Origin: an uncultured Eubacteriales bacterium
GTDB taxonomy: Bacteria; Bacillota; Clostridia; Christensenellales; Aristaeellaceae
Direction of reading: 5' to 3'
Assembly (NCBI GenBank): GCA_902800625.1
Contig: CADCFG010000001.1
Location: forward strand, 186,001-250,000
Length of the DNA: 64,000 bases
Position 1 is the stretch's first letter. Each line of letters starts with the position of its first letter. A program made the position numbers and the translations under genes. Under the pieces are notes generated by a model. That model worked only from the letters and a program-made list of their open reading frames with translations. It was not told the DNA's origin and searched no databases. Of this stretch, positions 44,723 through 53,295 are shown piece by piece.

Positions 44723-47254
44723 CTACCTTCCTTCCTTGATTCTTCGGATCTCCTTGATGACCAGTTTGATATCAATGGGCTTGGCAATGTGCCCATTCAT
44801 TCCTGCGTTCAGGCATTCCGTCACATTTTCGGAGAATGCGTCCGCGGTCATCGCGACAATCGGGATCGAGGCCCTCCAGGGATCCTCCATCCCCCGGATC
44901 GTCCGTGTCGCGTCGAGGCCGTTCATCTCCGGCATCTGTACGTCCATGAAGATCAGCGTGTAGCTGCCTTCCTCGGCCGTGCGCATCATATCCACGCAGA
45001 CGCGCCCGTTTTCAGCGCGGTCGCTGGTGATCCCGAACATGCCGAGCATCGTGGAAATGATCTCCCAGTTGATGTCGTTGTCCTCCGCGATCAGGATGTT
45101 CAGCCCGGCCAGATCGGAATAATCGTCCTCCGGCTCTACAGATTCGGGCTCTGCACCGATAAGCGCATTGATTTTATCATAGAGAGTGGAGCGGAAGAGC
45201 GGTTTGCTGACAAAACCGTTCGCACCCGCCTCCTTTGCCAGATCCTCGACATCCGACCAGTCGTATGCAGAGATCAGCAGTATGGGAATGTTTGCGTCAA
45301 CCTCCGTGCGAATCCGTCGGATGGTCTCGATACCGTCTATATCCGGCATCTTCCAATCAATGATTACAATATTGTAATCCCTTCCGGCCTTGTGTCTGTC
45401 GACGATCATTCCCAGCGCATCCAATCCGCCGCGCGCCTGCTCCACCGAGGCTCCAAGGGATTCAAGCGTATCGACCGCCGTTTTCAAAAGAACCTCATCA
45501 TCGTCGACAATCAATACATTGATGGAATCCAGCTGCATTTCGTTCCGTTGTCTCTCGGCCTCGGGGATATCCAGTACCACGGTAAAGGTGGTCCCCACGC
45601 CCTGCTCGCTTTGGCAGTCGATTGTTCCGCCCATCAGCTCGACCATCTGCTTTGTAATGGCCAGGCCGAGGCCTGTTCCCTGGATGCTGTTGACGCGGCT
45701 GTCTGTCTGACGCGAAAAAGGCTGATACATTGTCTTCATGAATTCCGGGCTCATGCCCATGCCCGTATCAGCCACGACATAGGTCAGCTTTATGCAGCCG
45801 GGCAGCGCGCTGACCTCTTCGCGCATCTCCACGCTGACGCGGCCACCTGGTTCCGTATACTTTATGGCGTTGGAGAGAATATTGATACAGATCTGGTTCA
45901 GGCGAAGCTGGTCCGCGTACAGATATTCCTTTTCCATCCGATTGATATGGAAGCTGAATTCGATATTCTTCTCCTTGACCATCGGCTGAGAAAGGTTGAC
46001 GAGGTTCTCCGCAGTTTCCACAATGGAGAACGTCAGCGGGGTCAGCTTCAGCTTTCCGCTCTCCACCTTGGATATATCCAGAATGTCGTTGATCAGTGTC
46101 AGCAGATGATTGCTGGCGAGGCTGATTTTCCTGAGACTATCTCTCGTTGACCCCACATCCCCCAGGTTCTTTTCCGCAATGGTTGTCAGACCGATGATGG
46201 CGTTCATCGGCGTGCGAATATCATGGGACATCGTGGAGAGGAAATCGGTCTTTGCTTTGTTGGCGGATTCCGCTTCCCTGGCGGCGTTCTGAAGGCGTCG
46301 GTTCAATGAAAGTATATAGAACAGGTCAAAGAGGAAGAGGATCAGCAAGCCGACGGAAATGACCCCAGCCAACAGCCAGTCTTCCCTATCCACATTGAGA
46401 TCCTTCACCGGCACAAAGCTCAGCAGCGTCCACCCGACAGAGGCGGCGACAGGGGTAAAGGCAAGTATACACTCCTCCCTGTGTGAGTTGAGCATGGAAA
46501 TGGAGCCTGTGGATGATGTAATTCTATCGAACAGCTCCTCTGACGACGCGGGCTCCGTGGGATTATAAGATCTATAGAACTCAAAGAAGCTGGAATTTTT
46601 AAAGCTGTAACCCTTGAGGATATAATCGCCATTGGCGTCGATCATGGAAAGCTCGGCATGCGAAAACTCCGCCTGTGGGAAAACCCATTTCTCCTCAAGC
46701 TCCGAGATGGGAATGACGCGCAGCAGGACCGCGGCTTCGAAACCTTCGCCTTCCGGATCGAGCAGCGTGACTTTATTGCAAAAGGCCAGGGATTGTTCGC
46801 CGTTCATCGGATTGGTGTAGGCACGGGTAATGTTGATCGATTCCCCGATCTCATCGATCCAGCCTACGTCGTCAAGCAACCCCACCTGTTGATAAGAAAC
46901 ATCATAATCTTCGGTCGTGCCCAGCTTCGGGCGCGTTGAGAGACCTGTATGCGTGTCAAGCGAAATCAGATGTGCCGAGGTGTTTGCGAGCACGTGAGAG
47001 TTGCGGATATAATCGACCGCTTCTTCCATGGTCATGACTTGGCTGTTGATATAGTGCGCCCACACATCGCAGATGCCCTGTTCGCCTTCCAGATAATTCT
47101 CCGTCACATGTTCCATGGTGACCGTCGTGTTTTCAAAATAATCGATCTGCCGCTGATAAGCCTCGTTGCTTTCATATCTGGAATAAATAACAACGAAGAA
47201 CAGTATGGCAGCCATAATGGCCGCGTTAACAATGACAATCAAAGTCTTCTTCAT
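44723..47254 (-). CDS. Membrane-bound hybrid sensor histidine kinase with two receivers
   Basis: 843 residues from ATG 47254 behind GGGAG. Membrane segments at about 3-24 and 292-316 enclose an extracellular Cache-like sensor of about 265 residues. HisKA His near 344 (STMSHDIRTPMNAIIG), HATPase (ISNAIKYTEP; DTGMGMSPEFMKTMYQPFSR; GTGLGLAITKQMVELMGG), receiver 1 Asp near 633 (VIIDWKMPDIDG) and receiver 2 Asp near 770 (IFMDVQMPEMNG). No DNA-binding output domain and no Hpt domain. It is co-transcribed with the solute-binding protein. Confidence 0.92.
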   Translation of the reverse strand: MKKTLIVIVNAAIMAAILFFVVIYSRYESNEAYQRQIDYFENTTVTMEHVTENYLEGEQGICDVWAHYINSQVMTMEEAVDYIRNSHVLANTSAHLISLDTHTGLSTRPKLGTTEDYDVSYQQVGLLDDVGWIDEIGESINITRAYTNPMNGEQSLAFCNKVTLLDPEGEGFEAAVLLRVIPISELEEKWVFPQAEFSHAELSMIDANGDYILKGYSFKNSSFFEFYRSYNPTEPASSEELFDRITSSTGSISMLNSHREECILAFTPVAASVGWTLLSFVPVKDLNVDREDWLLAGVISVGLLILFLFDLFYILSLNRRLQNAAREAESANKAKTDFLSTMSHDIRTPMNAIIGLTTIAEKNLGDVGSTRDSLRKISLASNHLLTLINDILDISKVESGKLKLTPLTFSIVETAENLVNLSQPMVKEKNIEFSFHINRMEKEYLYADQLRLNQICINILSNAIKYTEPGGRVSVEMREEVSALPGCIKLTYVVADTGMGMSPEFMKTMYQPFSRQTDSRVNSIQGTGLGLAITKQMVELMGGTIDCQSEQGVGTTFTVVLDIPEAERQRNEMQLDSINVLIVDDDEVLLKTAVDTLESLGASVEQARGGLDALGMIVDRHKAGRDYNIVIIDWKMPDIDGIETIRRIRTEVDANIPILLISAYDWSDVEDLAKEAGANGFVSKPLFRSTLYDKINALIGAEPESVEPEDDYSDLAGLNILIAEDNDINWEIISTMLGMFGITSDRAENGRVCVDMMRTAEEGSYTLIFMDVQMPEMNGLDATRTIRGMEDPWRASIPIVAMTADAFSENVTECLNAGMNGHIAKPIDIKLVIKEIRRIKEGR

Positions 47255-47335
47255 GTTCAAAGCTCCCTGGAAACAGCCATGCCATGATCGCTGATGTTTC
47301 AGTGCTTACCCGGAGGGAAAGACTCGGCCGCCTAC

Positions 47336-47572
47336 TCATCTATCACTATTATAACACATGATTATCGCTCTTGTATAGCACACACATTCACTTTCTTGAT
47401 CGCTATAGGTATTATCAATTTTATCGTACCATTGTCCATCAACCTCAAGCCCGCCCGCAACAATCCCTGAAAGTCTCATCCCGGCCTTCTCCAGGGTGCG
47501 TTTGGGAGCGATGTTGTCCGACGCGCACCAGGCGGTCACATTGGTTATTCTTTCTCCTATTTTACAGCGAAT
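47336..47572 (-). pseudogene. C-terminal fragment of a GNAT acetyltransferase
   Basis: The frame reads KIGERITNVTAWCASDN, then APKRTLEKAGMRLSGI, the typical last third of a GNAT (the helix after the acetyl-CoA site and the LEKAGM strand). The first two thirds are missing, and the fragment begins where the broken MFS gene ends. No ribosome site. A relic of a deletion. Confidence 0.6.
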
Positions 47573-47573
47573 T

Positions 47574-48133
47574 TCACCTTTCCGGAGCTCGGCTCAGCCT
47601 TTTGAAATCTCTATGGATGCCATAACTCGCCGCCGAGGCGATGGCGCACAGCGCGATGTCGAACATCCAGATCGCCTGATAGTTACCACTCTGTGCAATG
47701 AATACTCCGCCCAGCCAGGAACTGATAAACCCGCCGATCTGTTGGCCCACGAAGGTGATACCGAACAGGAAGCCCAGGCTCTCCGGCCCGAACCGCCGGG
47801 ACACGATCTCCGAGGTGGGCGTCACGGTGGCATCGCCGGTCAAGCCCAGTATGACGATGAACAGGAACACCGTAAACACCGTCTTGGGCAGCAAGAGCAT
47901 GAACACGGCGACAATCACAGCGCGGATGCCATAGAGCGACCCGAGCACATTCTTGAGCGCCAGACGCTGGCAAAGGAAGCCGCACAGCACCGAGCCTGGC
48001 CCACCGCCACTGCGAAGCTGACGTCCGCATAGGAGACGCCTGTGCGGTCCGCCAGCGCCTGCACGATGATGCCGAAGTTGCTGCGAATGCCGCCTGAGAC
48101 CATGTAGAGCGCGCAACCAGCCATAATCAGCAA
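47574..48133 (-). pseudogene. Broken MFS transporter
   Basis: The 5' part reads LLIMAGCALYMVSGGIRSNF, then GIIVQALADRTGVSYADVSFAVAVGQ, the first helix and loop of an OFA-like MFS protein. Near 48000 the frame shifts and the remainder reads GSVLCGFLCQRLALKNVLGS to GFLFGITFVGQQIGGFISSWLG and the last helices. At about 185 residues it is less than half of a normal MFS protein, so there is both an internal deletion and a frameshift. Probably non-functional. Confidence 0.7.
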
Positions 48134-48165
48134 AAACGGTATTCCTTTCCAGAACTATTATTGCT

Positions 48166-48192
48166 CGTGACGACCGTGACAACCGTGACGAC
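48166..48192. repeat. Triple 9-base direct repeat
   Basis: CGTGACGAC, CGTGACAAC, CGTGACGAC stand in perfect tandem. They lie between the MFS remnant and the first hairpin of the structured RNA region. Confidence 0.6.
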
Positions 48193-48230
48193 CTATACGA
48201 TACCTCGGCAGGCTGTCACGATTGTCTTAT

Positions 48231-48633
48231 CATGGCCGTTCATCGGCCATGCTGTGAGCGGAGCGAACCAACAAAGCATTTGCTTGCAAATGCAGATTCG
48301 AGGGTATGGGGAGCGAAAGGTGCCGCGCCTCAATCTTTGATTGAGCCGTGGCAGTCCCGTGGGTGAGTTTGTCAAATCTCTGATTTGCCAAACTCAGTCT
48401 GGCTAAAAGCCAGACCGCGGATGGCAAAATCAAAGATTTTGACACCGCGCCTTGGGACCATCTTTGCCTCCGGCAAAGTTGCCTCTCCCCATCAAGATTG
48501 CCAGTCAAATGAATTGCGAAAGCAATTTGTTTGACGTGTCGTATCTTGCCCTGGGCAAATGATCGTCCAGCAAGTTTCCGCGAGCAAAATTGCCACGGGG
48601 CATTTTTTGGGCTCTTCACGGAAACTTGGGGAC
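48231..48633 (+). ncRNA. Candidate large structured non-coding RNA
   Basis: At least eleven stems in about 400 bases. Examples: CATGGCCG/CGGCCATG (48231-48251); GCATTTG/CAAATGC (48276-48293); CTCAATC/GATTGAG inside TGCCGCG/CGTGGCA (48321-48353); GTCTGGCT/AGCCAGAC (48397-48415); a 14-base stem with a GAAA loop (48504-48535); a long arm closed by CAAGTTTCCG/CGGAAACTTG (48571-48628). ATGGGGAG (48306-48313) pairs with CTCCCCAT (48485-48492) and encloses a multi-branch core closed further by GTCCC/GGGAC (48354-48458). Non-Watson-Crick pairs are U-G only if the RNA is read from the plus strand, and the tetraloop is GNRA on that strand. No coding frame fits. The layout recalls large ornate RNAs (ROOL, GOLLD, OLE), but I cannot match a consensus. 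Confidence 0.7.
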
Positions 48634-48668
48634 AGCAGAACGCAAGGAAGGCAGAGCAAGATATCGAA

Positions 48669-48788
48669 TCAGGGTATGTACAGCCCGTAAGAGGCGTAGG
48701 AGCCGGCCACCAGTTTTATCTCCGCATCGATCTCAAACAAGCAGGTCTTTACGCTGCTGGTTCCAAAGTCATAGATGATGATATACAA
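48669..48788 (-). pseudogene. N-terminal stub of an FGGY carbohydrate kinase
   Basis: Four bases after the HAD gene a TTG start with GAGGA upstream opens YIIIYDFGTSSVKTCLFEID, the phosphate-binding strand (DxGTxxxK) of FGGY kinases such as xylulokinase. After 39 residues (SYASYGLYIP) it ends at TGA where a normal protein would continue for about 450 residues. The break lies 36 bases from the structured RNA region. Confidence 0.7.
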
Positions 48789-48792
48789 CGGA

Positions 48793-49427
48793 CTAATCCT
48801 CTTTCACATAGCTATTCCAGCCGGTGTCGATTTTCTCCTTGACCTTGGACAAGACTTTCTCGTCCAGCTCGGGCCAATCGATCACGGTGCTGGCCTTGTT
48901 GGTCACCAGATGGGCCTTTTCCGCCAGCAGGGCCAACGGCGTATCCGCGAGGGAATCGGAATAGAAATTCTCGATCATCGGTAAGCCTTGGTCGATGATG
49001 TACCTGGCCTTTTCCTTCGGGTACTTCATTTTATTGAGAAATACCCCGTATTCCCGGTCAAAATCCGTGGCCATGAAGCGCACGCCCAGCCTGTTTGCAA
49101 TCGGTTCGATGATACAGTTGGGCGAGGCGCTGATAATCAGGTCATCCGGCCGCTTCTGGTCCAGGTACCAGGAGGAAATCCTCTTTTCGTTTTTGTCCCA
49201 ATACCGTTCGATCTGCTCGTCGAAGTCATCCACCATCGTCAGATAGCCGAAGAACTCCCGCTGCATCGTCGCTTCCGTCATCTTCCCCAGCTTCCTCAGA
49301 ATGAGGTTTTTGACCGCCTTCGGAAAGAAGGTGAACCAATGTCTGGCCGACGCTTCATGCACCGCAGGCAGAGGTCTATCGAGCAGTCCGTCGGACAGAT
49401 CATGCCGTCAAAATCGTATATGTTCAT
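48793..49427 (-). pseudogene. HAD-family phosphatase (PSP-like), frameshifted near the start
   Basis: An ATG at 49427 begins NIYDFDGMICPTDCSIDLCL, the DxDG nucleophile motif of HAD-IB phosphatases, and runs on to CMKRRPD. Around 49350 the frame is lost; the next frame continues WFTFFPKAVKNLIL, then DDLIISASPNCIIEPIANRLGV (motif II), Lys in YPKEKAR and FYSDSLADTPLALLA (motif III/IV) to the stop at 48793. One missing base explains it. Without the lesion it would be about 210 residues, followed by the FGGY kinase stub as an operon partner. Confidence 0.72.
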
Positions 49428-49454
49428 GGGATTCCCTCCCGCTCGCTTCCTGGT

Positions 49455-51167
49455 TCACCCCCGCGAAAAGCGGATCATGTTCCGGTTGTAGCCGGTGGTG
49501 ACGAGATAGGCCTTTTCCTTGTGCGCTTCCATCATTCCGCTGAGTATGAAGCCGCTCAGCCCCTTGATCTGGGCGTCGGGATCGGTCAGGTCAAACAGCA
49601 TCCCCGAATCCCGCTCTATGATCAGGACAGAATCGCCTTCAAGGAAGAGCGAAAACTCGATCAGGATCGGCTTCTTTGCCTGCTTGTTGATTTCGAGGAT
49701 CGTCAGGCCGATCTCCTCCACAAACAGCGCCGCGCGATTGGCCGTCCGGTTCGGATACTGGTGCGAAAGCAGACAGCTTGCGACCCGTTCAGAGAGGGCG
49801 GATGCGGTCTCCGGGGTCAGCGTGCCATCCAGCACCTCGGTTTCCGATTCCATGTCCTTCAACAGGAACGGGAAATTGTCCCTTCCAAACCGCAGGTATA
49901 CGAACAGATAGGCGCAGACGAGCGTCAGGATCGGCGCCGCGACAAAGCCCGCCCACATGCCGCCCGTGCCAAAGGCCAGCGCCCCCAGCACCGGCAGGAG
50001 GATATACATGAGGCCGTTCTGGAAGCAGGCGAAGCAGGTGGCCATGCCGATGCGGTCGATCAGCATATAGTAGGAAGTGGTGAGCGAAACCACGCTGCAG
50101 AATGTAAACCCAAGCGAGACGATCCGAAGCGCCGCGATCGACGGGGCGAGCGCCTCGCCGTCCGTGATGCCGAACAGGGCGCAGAATTGCCGGGGAAAGG
50201 CCCAGATCAGCGCCGTCGCCGCCAGTCCTTCTATGACCGCGGCCTTGATGCCGGACCGCATCACGCGCTTGATGAGCCGGTGGTTCTTTTCCCCGAAATA
50301 GGTGCCGATCAGCGGCTGCATCGCCATGCCCACGCCGTCCATCACAACGCCGAACTCGATCAGGCTCACGACCACAGCGAGGGTGATCAGGCCGGTCTCG
50401 CCAAAGCGACCCGAGACGAAGCCGATCATCACATAGTCCATCAGGCCCCAGCAGATGTAGACGGAGGAATCCACGATGCTGTAGCGCGATGTCAGCAGGA
50501 AATCCTTGAAGGACAGGTGCCAGACAAAGCGCAGCGTGTTTTCCTTGCGGAAGTAGTGCCAGAAGCAGGTGAGGATGCCGAGGCTGTTACCGATCACGGA
50601 GCCCAGGATGATGCCCGTCATTCCCATAAGCCGGGTCAGTATCACGGAGCAGACGATGTTCCCGCCGATCTGGAAGCCATAGCAGATGTTGTTGCAAAGC
50701 TCGTCTCCGTCGCTGTAGACCATCTGTTCCAGATAGAAGATGACGATGGTCAGGAAGGCGTTGATCGGAACCAGGCGGTAGTACTTGAGCGCGTTCTCCA
50801 GAATATCGCCCGTGACGCCGCTCACGCGGAAATAGGTATCCTGGAACACGAGTATCAACAGCGCGGAAAGCAGCCCCATGCCCACGCTGACGATCAAGCC
50901 CTGGCTGTAGATCTCATTCGCCCGATCCTTCCGCATCGCGCCGACCTCCCGGGCGAATACGATTCCGACGCCGGTGGAAACCAGATCTCCGAAGAAGGTC
51001 ACAATGGCCGTCACAGGCGTGATCGCGTTGATCCCGGCGACGCCCGACGCGCCGATGAAGTGTCCGGCGATGATGCTGTCGCTGAGCAGCATCAGATACA
51101 TCACCGCTTTGGTGAAGGTGCCGGATATCAGCATGGAACTGAATTTCTTCTCGCAAAAGCCTTTCAT
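49455..51167 (-). CDS. MATE transporter fused to a C-terminal RsbW-like HATPase domain (A)
   Basis: 570 residues; GGAGG precedes the ATG. Residues 1-435 form a full MATE transporter (AVMYLMLLSDSIIAGHFIG; LEQMVYSDGDELCNNICYGFQIGGN). After a linker, about 450-570 resemble the anti-sigma kinases RsbW/SpoIIAB: an N-box-like helix AALFVEEIGLTILE, then IIERDSGMLFDLTDPDA at the DxG box and the closing strand YLVTTGYNRNMIRFSR. The Asn of the N-box and the glycine-rich lid are absent, so ATP binding is doubtful. It is closely related to the protein at 58894. Proposed role: a transporter controlled by, or displaying itself to, STAS/RsbW partner-switching proteins at the membrane. Confidence 0.8.
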   Translation of the reverse strand: MKGFCEKKFSSMLISGTFTKAVMYLMLLSDSIIAGHFIGASGVAGINAITPVTAIVTFFGDLVSTGVGIVFAREVGAMRKDRANEIYSQGLIVSVGMGLLSALLILVFQDTYFRVSGVTGDILENALKYYRLVPINAFLTIVIFYLEQMVYSDGDELCNNICYGFQIGGNIVCSVILTRLMGMTGIILGSVIGNSLGILTCFWHYFRKENTLRFVWHLSFKDFLLTSRYSIVDSSVYICWGLMDYVMIGFVSGRFGETGLITLAVVVSLIEFGVVMDGVGMAMQPLIGTYFGEKNHRLIKRVMRSGIKAAVIEGLAATALIWAFPRQFCALFGITDGEALAPSIAALRIVSLGFTFCSVVSLTTSYYMLIDRIGMATCFACFQNGLMYILLPVLGALAFGTGGMWAGFVAAPILTLVCAYLFVYLRFGRDNFPFLLKDMESETEVLDGTLTPETASALSERVASCLLSHQYPNRTANRAALFVEEIGLTILEINKQAKKPILIEFSLFLEGDSVLIIERDSGMLFDLTDPDAQIKGLSGFILSGMMEAHKEKAYLVTTGYNRNMIRFSRG

Positions 51168-51276
51168 GGTTCTGCCTCCAATCCCGCTTGTTCAGGTAAA
51201 AAGTGTATAATAACCAGCCCCGCGGCAATGCGAAGAACCTGCTTCGCCGCCGCGCGGCTGGATGTCCGTCAGAAGC

Positions 51277-51657
51277 TCATTTCCGGATGTGCTGTACCAG
51301 ATTGACAGCGAACCCGGAAGGCGCGATCATCACTGCGGATCGAGAAGTGGGATTCTCCACCACCCGGTCGCCGTAGAAGCTCTTGAAGCCGTGATCCGCG
51401 AGCAGACGACAGGCCTCGTCAAAGTCATCCACATTCATTCGAATGCTGGCGATGTCCCGCGGAATCGCGGCGCTGGTGACGGCCACGTCCACGTAGAAGC
51501 CGTTTGCGTCCTACATGCGGCAATCGGTGTACGCGTTCCCGGAGGCCCCCGTCCCGCTGGGTATGTGGCGCTTTTCAAAGCCCAGAGCCTCAAACAGGCC
51601 GACGACTTCCTCGATGTCCTTGGTGACGATGGAGGGATTAAAGCTGGTGATCTTCAT
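51277..51657 (-). pseudogene. VOC/glyoxalase-family protein interrupted by an in-frame TAG
   Basis: From ATG 51657 the frame reads KITSFNPSIVTKDIEEVVGL and on to NAYTDCRM, then codon 49 is TAG (51511-51513), then DANGFYVDVAVTSA and on to MIAPSGFAVNLVQHIRK. Joined, it is a normal one-domain VOC protein of about 126 residues (bleomycin-resistance/glyoxalase fold). Only the stop codon breaks it. The eight bases around the stop, GTAGGACG, are the same as at the amber in the hybrid kinase at 38370. Confidence 0.7.
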
Positions 51658-51801
51658 GTTCCCAGCCTCTCTCTTTCATGATTTCGACATGTTTTTGACT
51701 TATTTAATTAGAATAATACCGTTCATTACCGCTGTTGTCAAGGGGGAGTTCGATTTGTTTTGCGCCGGTCTCTGTTCCGGATTGTATCAAAGCAATCTTT
51801 G

Positions 51802-51845
51802 TCGGGCAATTCTTGATTTTTCTTTATCGGGCAATTCTTGATTTT
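51802..51845. repeat. Tandem 19-base direct repeats upstream of the MATE/partner-switching operon
   Basis: TCGGGCAATTCTTGATTTT occurs at 51802-51820 and 51827-51845, a 25-base period. The second copy ends four bases before the -35 box, as expected for an activator or response-regulator site. Confidence 0.65.
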
Positions 51846-51849
51846 CCTC

Positions 51850-51878
51850 TTGAAGAATCCGGCATAATTTGGTAGAAT
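51850..51878 (+). promoter_or_regulatory. Promoter of the MATE/PP2C/STAS/RsbW operon
   Basis: TTGAAG (51850-51855), 17 bases, TAGAAT (51873-51878). The leader of about 75 bases contains the dyad TTGATAT-N7-ATATCAA (51901-51921). Confidence 0.65.
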
Positions 51879-51959
51879 GTATTTTGGTTTATATAACGCT
51901 TTGATATATCTGTAATATCAATCTGTTCAGTCTCATGCCAGAAAGAAGGATGAAGAGCG

Positions 51960-53279
51960 ATGAACAGAAAGGACGTCCGGTTTTTCCCCGTTTTCCTCGG
52001 GGCGACCGCTGGCGTGCTGCTGGAGGTCATCGCGACGCTGGTCGACGAGATCGTGGTCGGCAACCTGTTCGACGACGCGGCCTTTACCGCGATTAACCTC
52101 ATAGAGCCGTATACGCTTTTCGAGGTGTTTATGGCTTATCTGGTCACCGTGGCCGGCGCGGCGCTCATCGTGCGGGCGCACGGCGCGGGCGACCGCGAAA
52201 AGATGAGCCAGCTGTTCAGCCAGACGCTCATCGCCTGCGGGGCATGCGGCGTGGCGCTGACGCTGGTCTACGTGCTGTTCACACCCCAGCTGGTTCGCTT
52301 CGTGGCGGACGACCCGGCCGTGTATGACAAGGCGTACGCCTACTTTACGGCGATACGTTTTTACCCGCTCGTGGACATGTTCGACACGTTCATGTTTGCC
52401 TATGTGCTTTACCGCGGCGGTTACGCGCGCTTTTATATCGCGATCAGCGCCCGGATCGGGTTGAACGTAGTCCTGTCCTATGTGCTCGGCTCTCGATTCG
52501 GCCTGATGGGCATCGGCCTGGCGTCCATCCTGTCGCTCATGGTCGCGCTGGCGATCAAGCTCACGTTCCTGTTCTCCAAAAAGCACGGGATTCGGTTCAG
52601 ATGGCATTTCAACCTCCGCGAGGCGCTTGAAATCGCGAAGATCGGCTTTCCCGAGAGCGCGCTTTCGCTGTTCGTCGTTCTGATGGAGCTGGCGATCAAC
52701 GGCTTCACGCTGAAAACCTACGGCGTGGCGGGCGCGGCCGCCGTGGCGGTCGCGATCAACATCTTCGAGATCGTGTTCTATCTGAGCGAGGGCATCAGCG
52801 AATATGAAGTCGTGGCCGTCAACGACAGCATCGGCAAGAACAGCAGCCAAAGCATGAACCGGGCCATCCGAACCACGCTTCGGGCGGCGCTGATCGAGGG
52901 CGCGGTGCTCTTGGGCATCGTGCTGCTCGGCTCCAGCGTGCTTCCGGAGGCATTCGATATCGACGATGAAGCCACCGCCGAGCTCGCCTCCACGCTGCTG
53001 ATGATCCTCTCGCCCACGACCATATTCATATGCCTGACGCGCGTAACGGCCATCTTCTATCAGTACACCCGGCGAATCGCGAGGACGCTGGCGCTGTTCG
53101 GCACGGCTGTCGCGCTCTTCCCGATTGTGTTCAGCCGGCTCCTGGGCGGGATCGCCCCGGAGGGAATCGCGGCGGGCATCGCGCTTGGGCCTGCGACGGC
53201 GATCGCGCTGATGTACGGATACGTTCGCCTGATCAAAAAGGAAACACTGTTTGATTACGCGCTGATGCGCCTGGACTGA
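51960..53279 (+). CDS. MATE family transporter, first gene of the partner-switching operon
   Basis: 439 residues and no extra domain. MATE-like two-half membrane topology starting with VFLGATAGVLLEVIATLVDEIVVGNLF; the second half begins FPESALSLFVVLMELAINGF. AAGGATG precedes the ATG. It ends 16 bases before a MATE-HATPase fusion, so two MATE proteins are made side by side. They might work as a pair (one catalytic, one regulatory) or be independent exporters. The substrate is unknown. Confidence 0.85.
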   Translation: MNRKDVRFFPVFLGATAGVLLEVIATLVDEIVVGNLFDDAAFTAINLIEPYTLFEVFMAYLVTVAGAALIVRAHGAGDREKMSQLFSQTLIACGACGVALTLVYVLFTPQLVRFVADDPAVYDKAYAYFTAIRFYPLVDMFDTFMFAYVLYRGGYARFYIAISARIGLNVVLSYVLGSRFGLMGIGLASILSLMVALAIKLTFLFSKKHGIRFRWHFNLREALEIAKIGFPESALSLFVVLMELAINGFTLKTYGVAGAAAVAVAINIFEIVFYLSEGISEYEVVAVNDSIGKNSSQSMNRAIRTTLRAALIEGAVLLGIVLLGSSVLPEAFDIDDEATAELASTLLMILSPTTIFICLTRVTAIFYQYTRRIARTLALFGTAVALFPIVFSRLLGGIAPEGIAAGIALGPATAIALMYGYVRLIKKETLFDYALMRLD

Positions 53280-53295
53280 AAAGAGGACCTGTCGA

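Noticed and set aside
48231..48633. Hairpin series as a CRISPR array or tandem terminators
   Set aside because: The stems differ from each other in sequence and length, there are no equal spacers, and no cas gene is near. T-runs after the stems are absent.
48231..48633. RNase P RNA, tmRNA or 6S RNA
   Set aside because: I do not find the conserved GAGGAAAGUC-like and ACAGAA parts of RNase P, the tRNA-like ends of tmRNA, or the open single bubble of 6S RNA.
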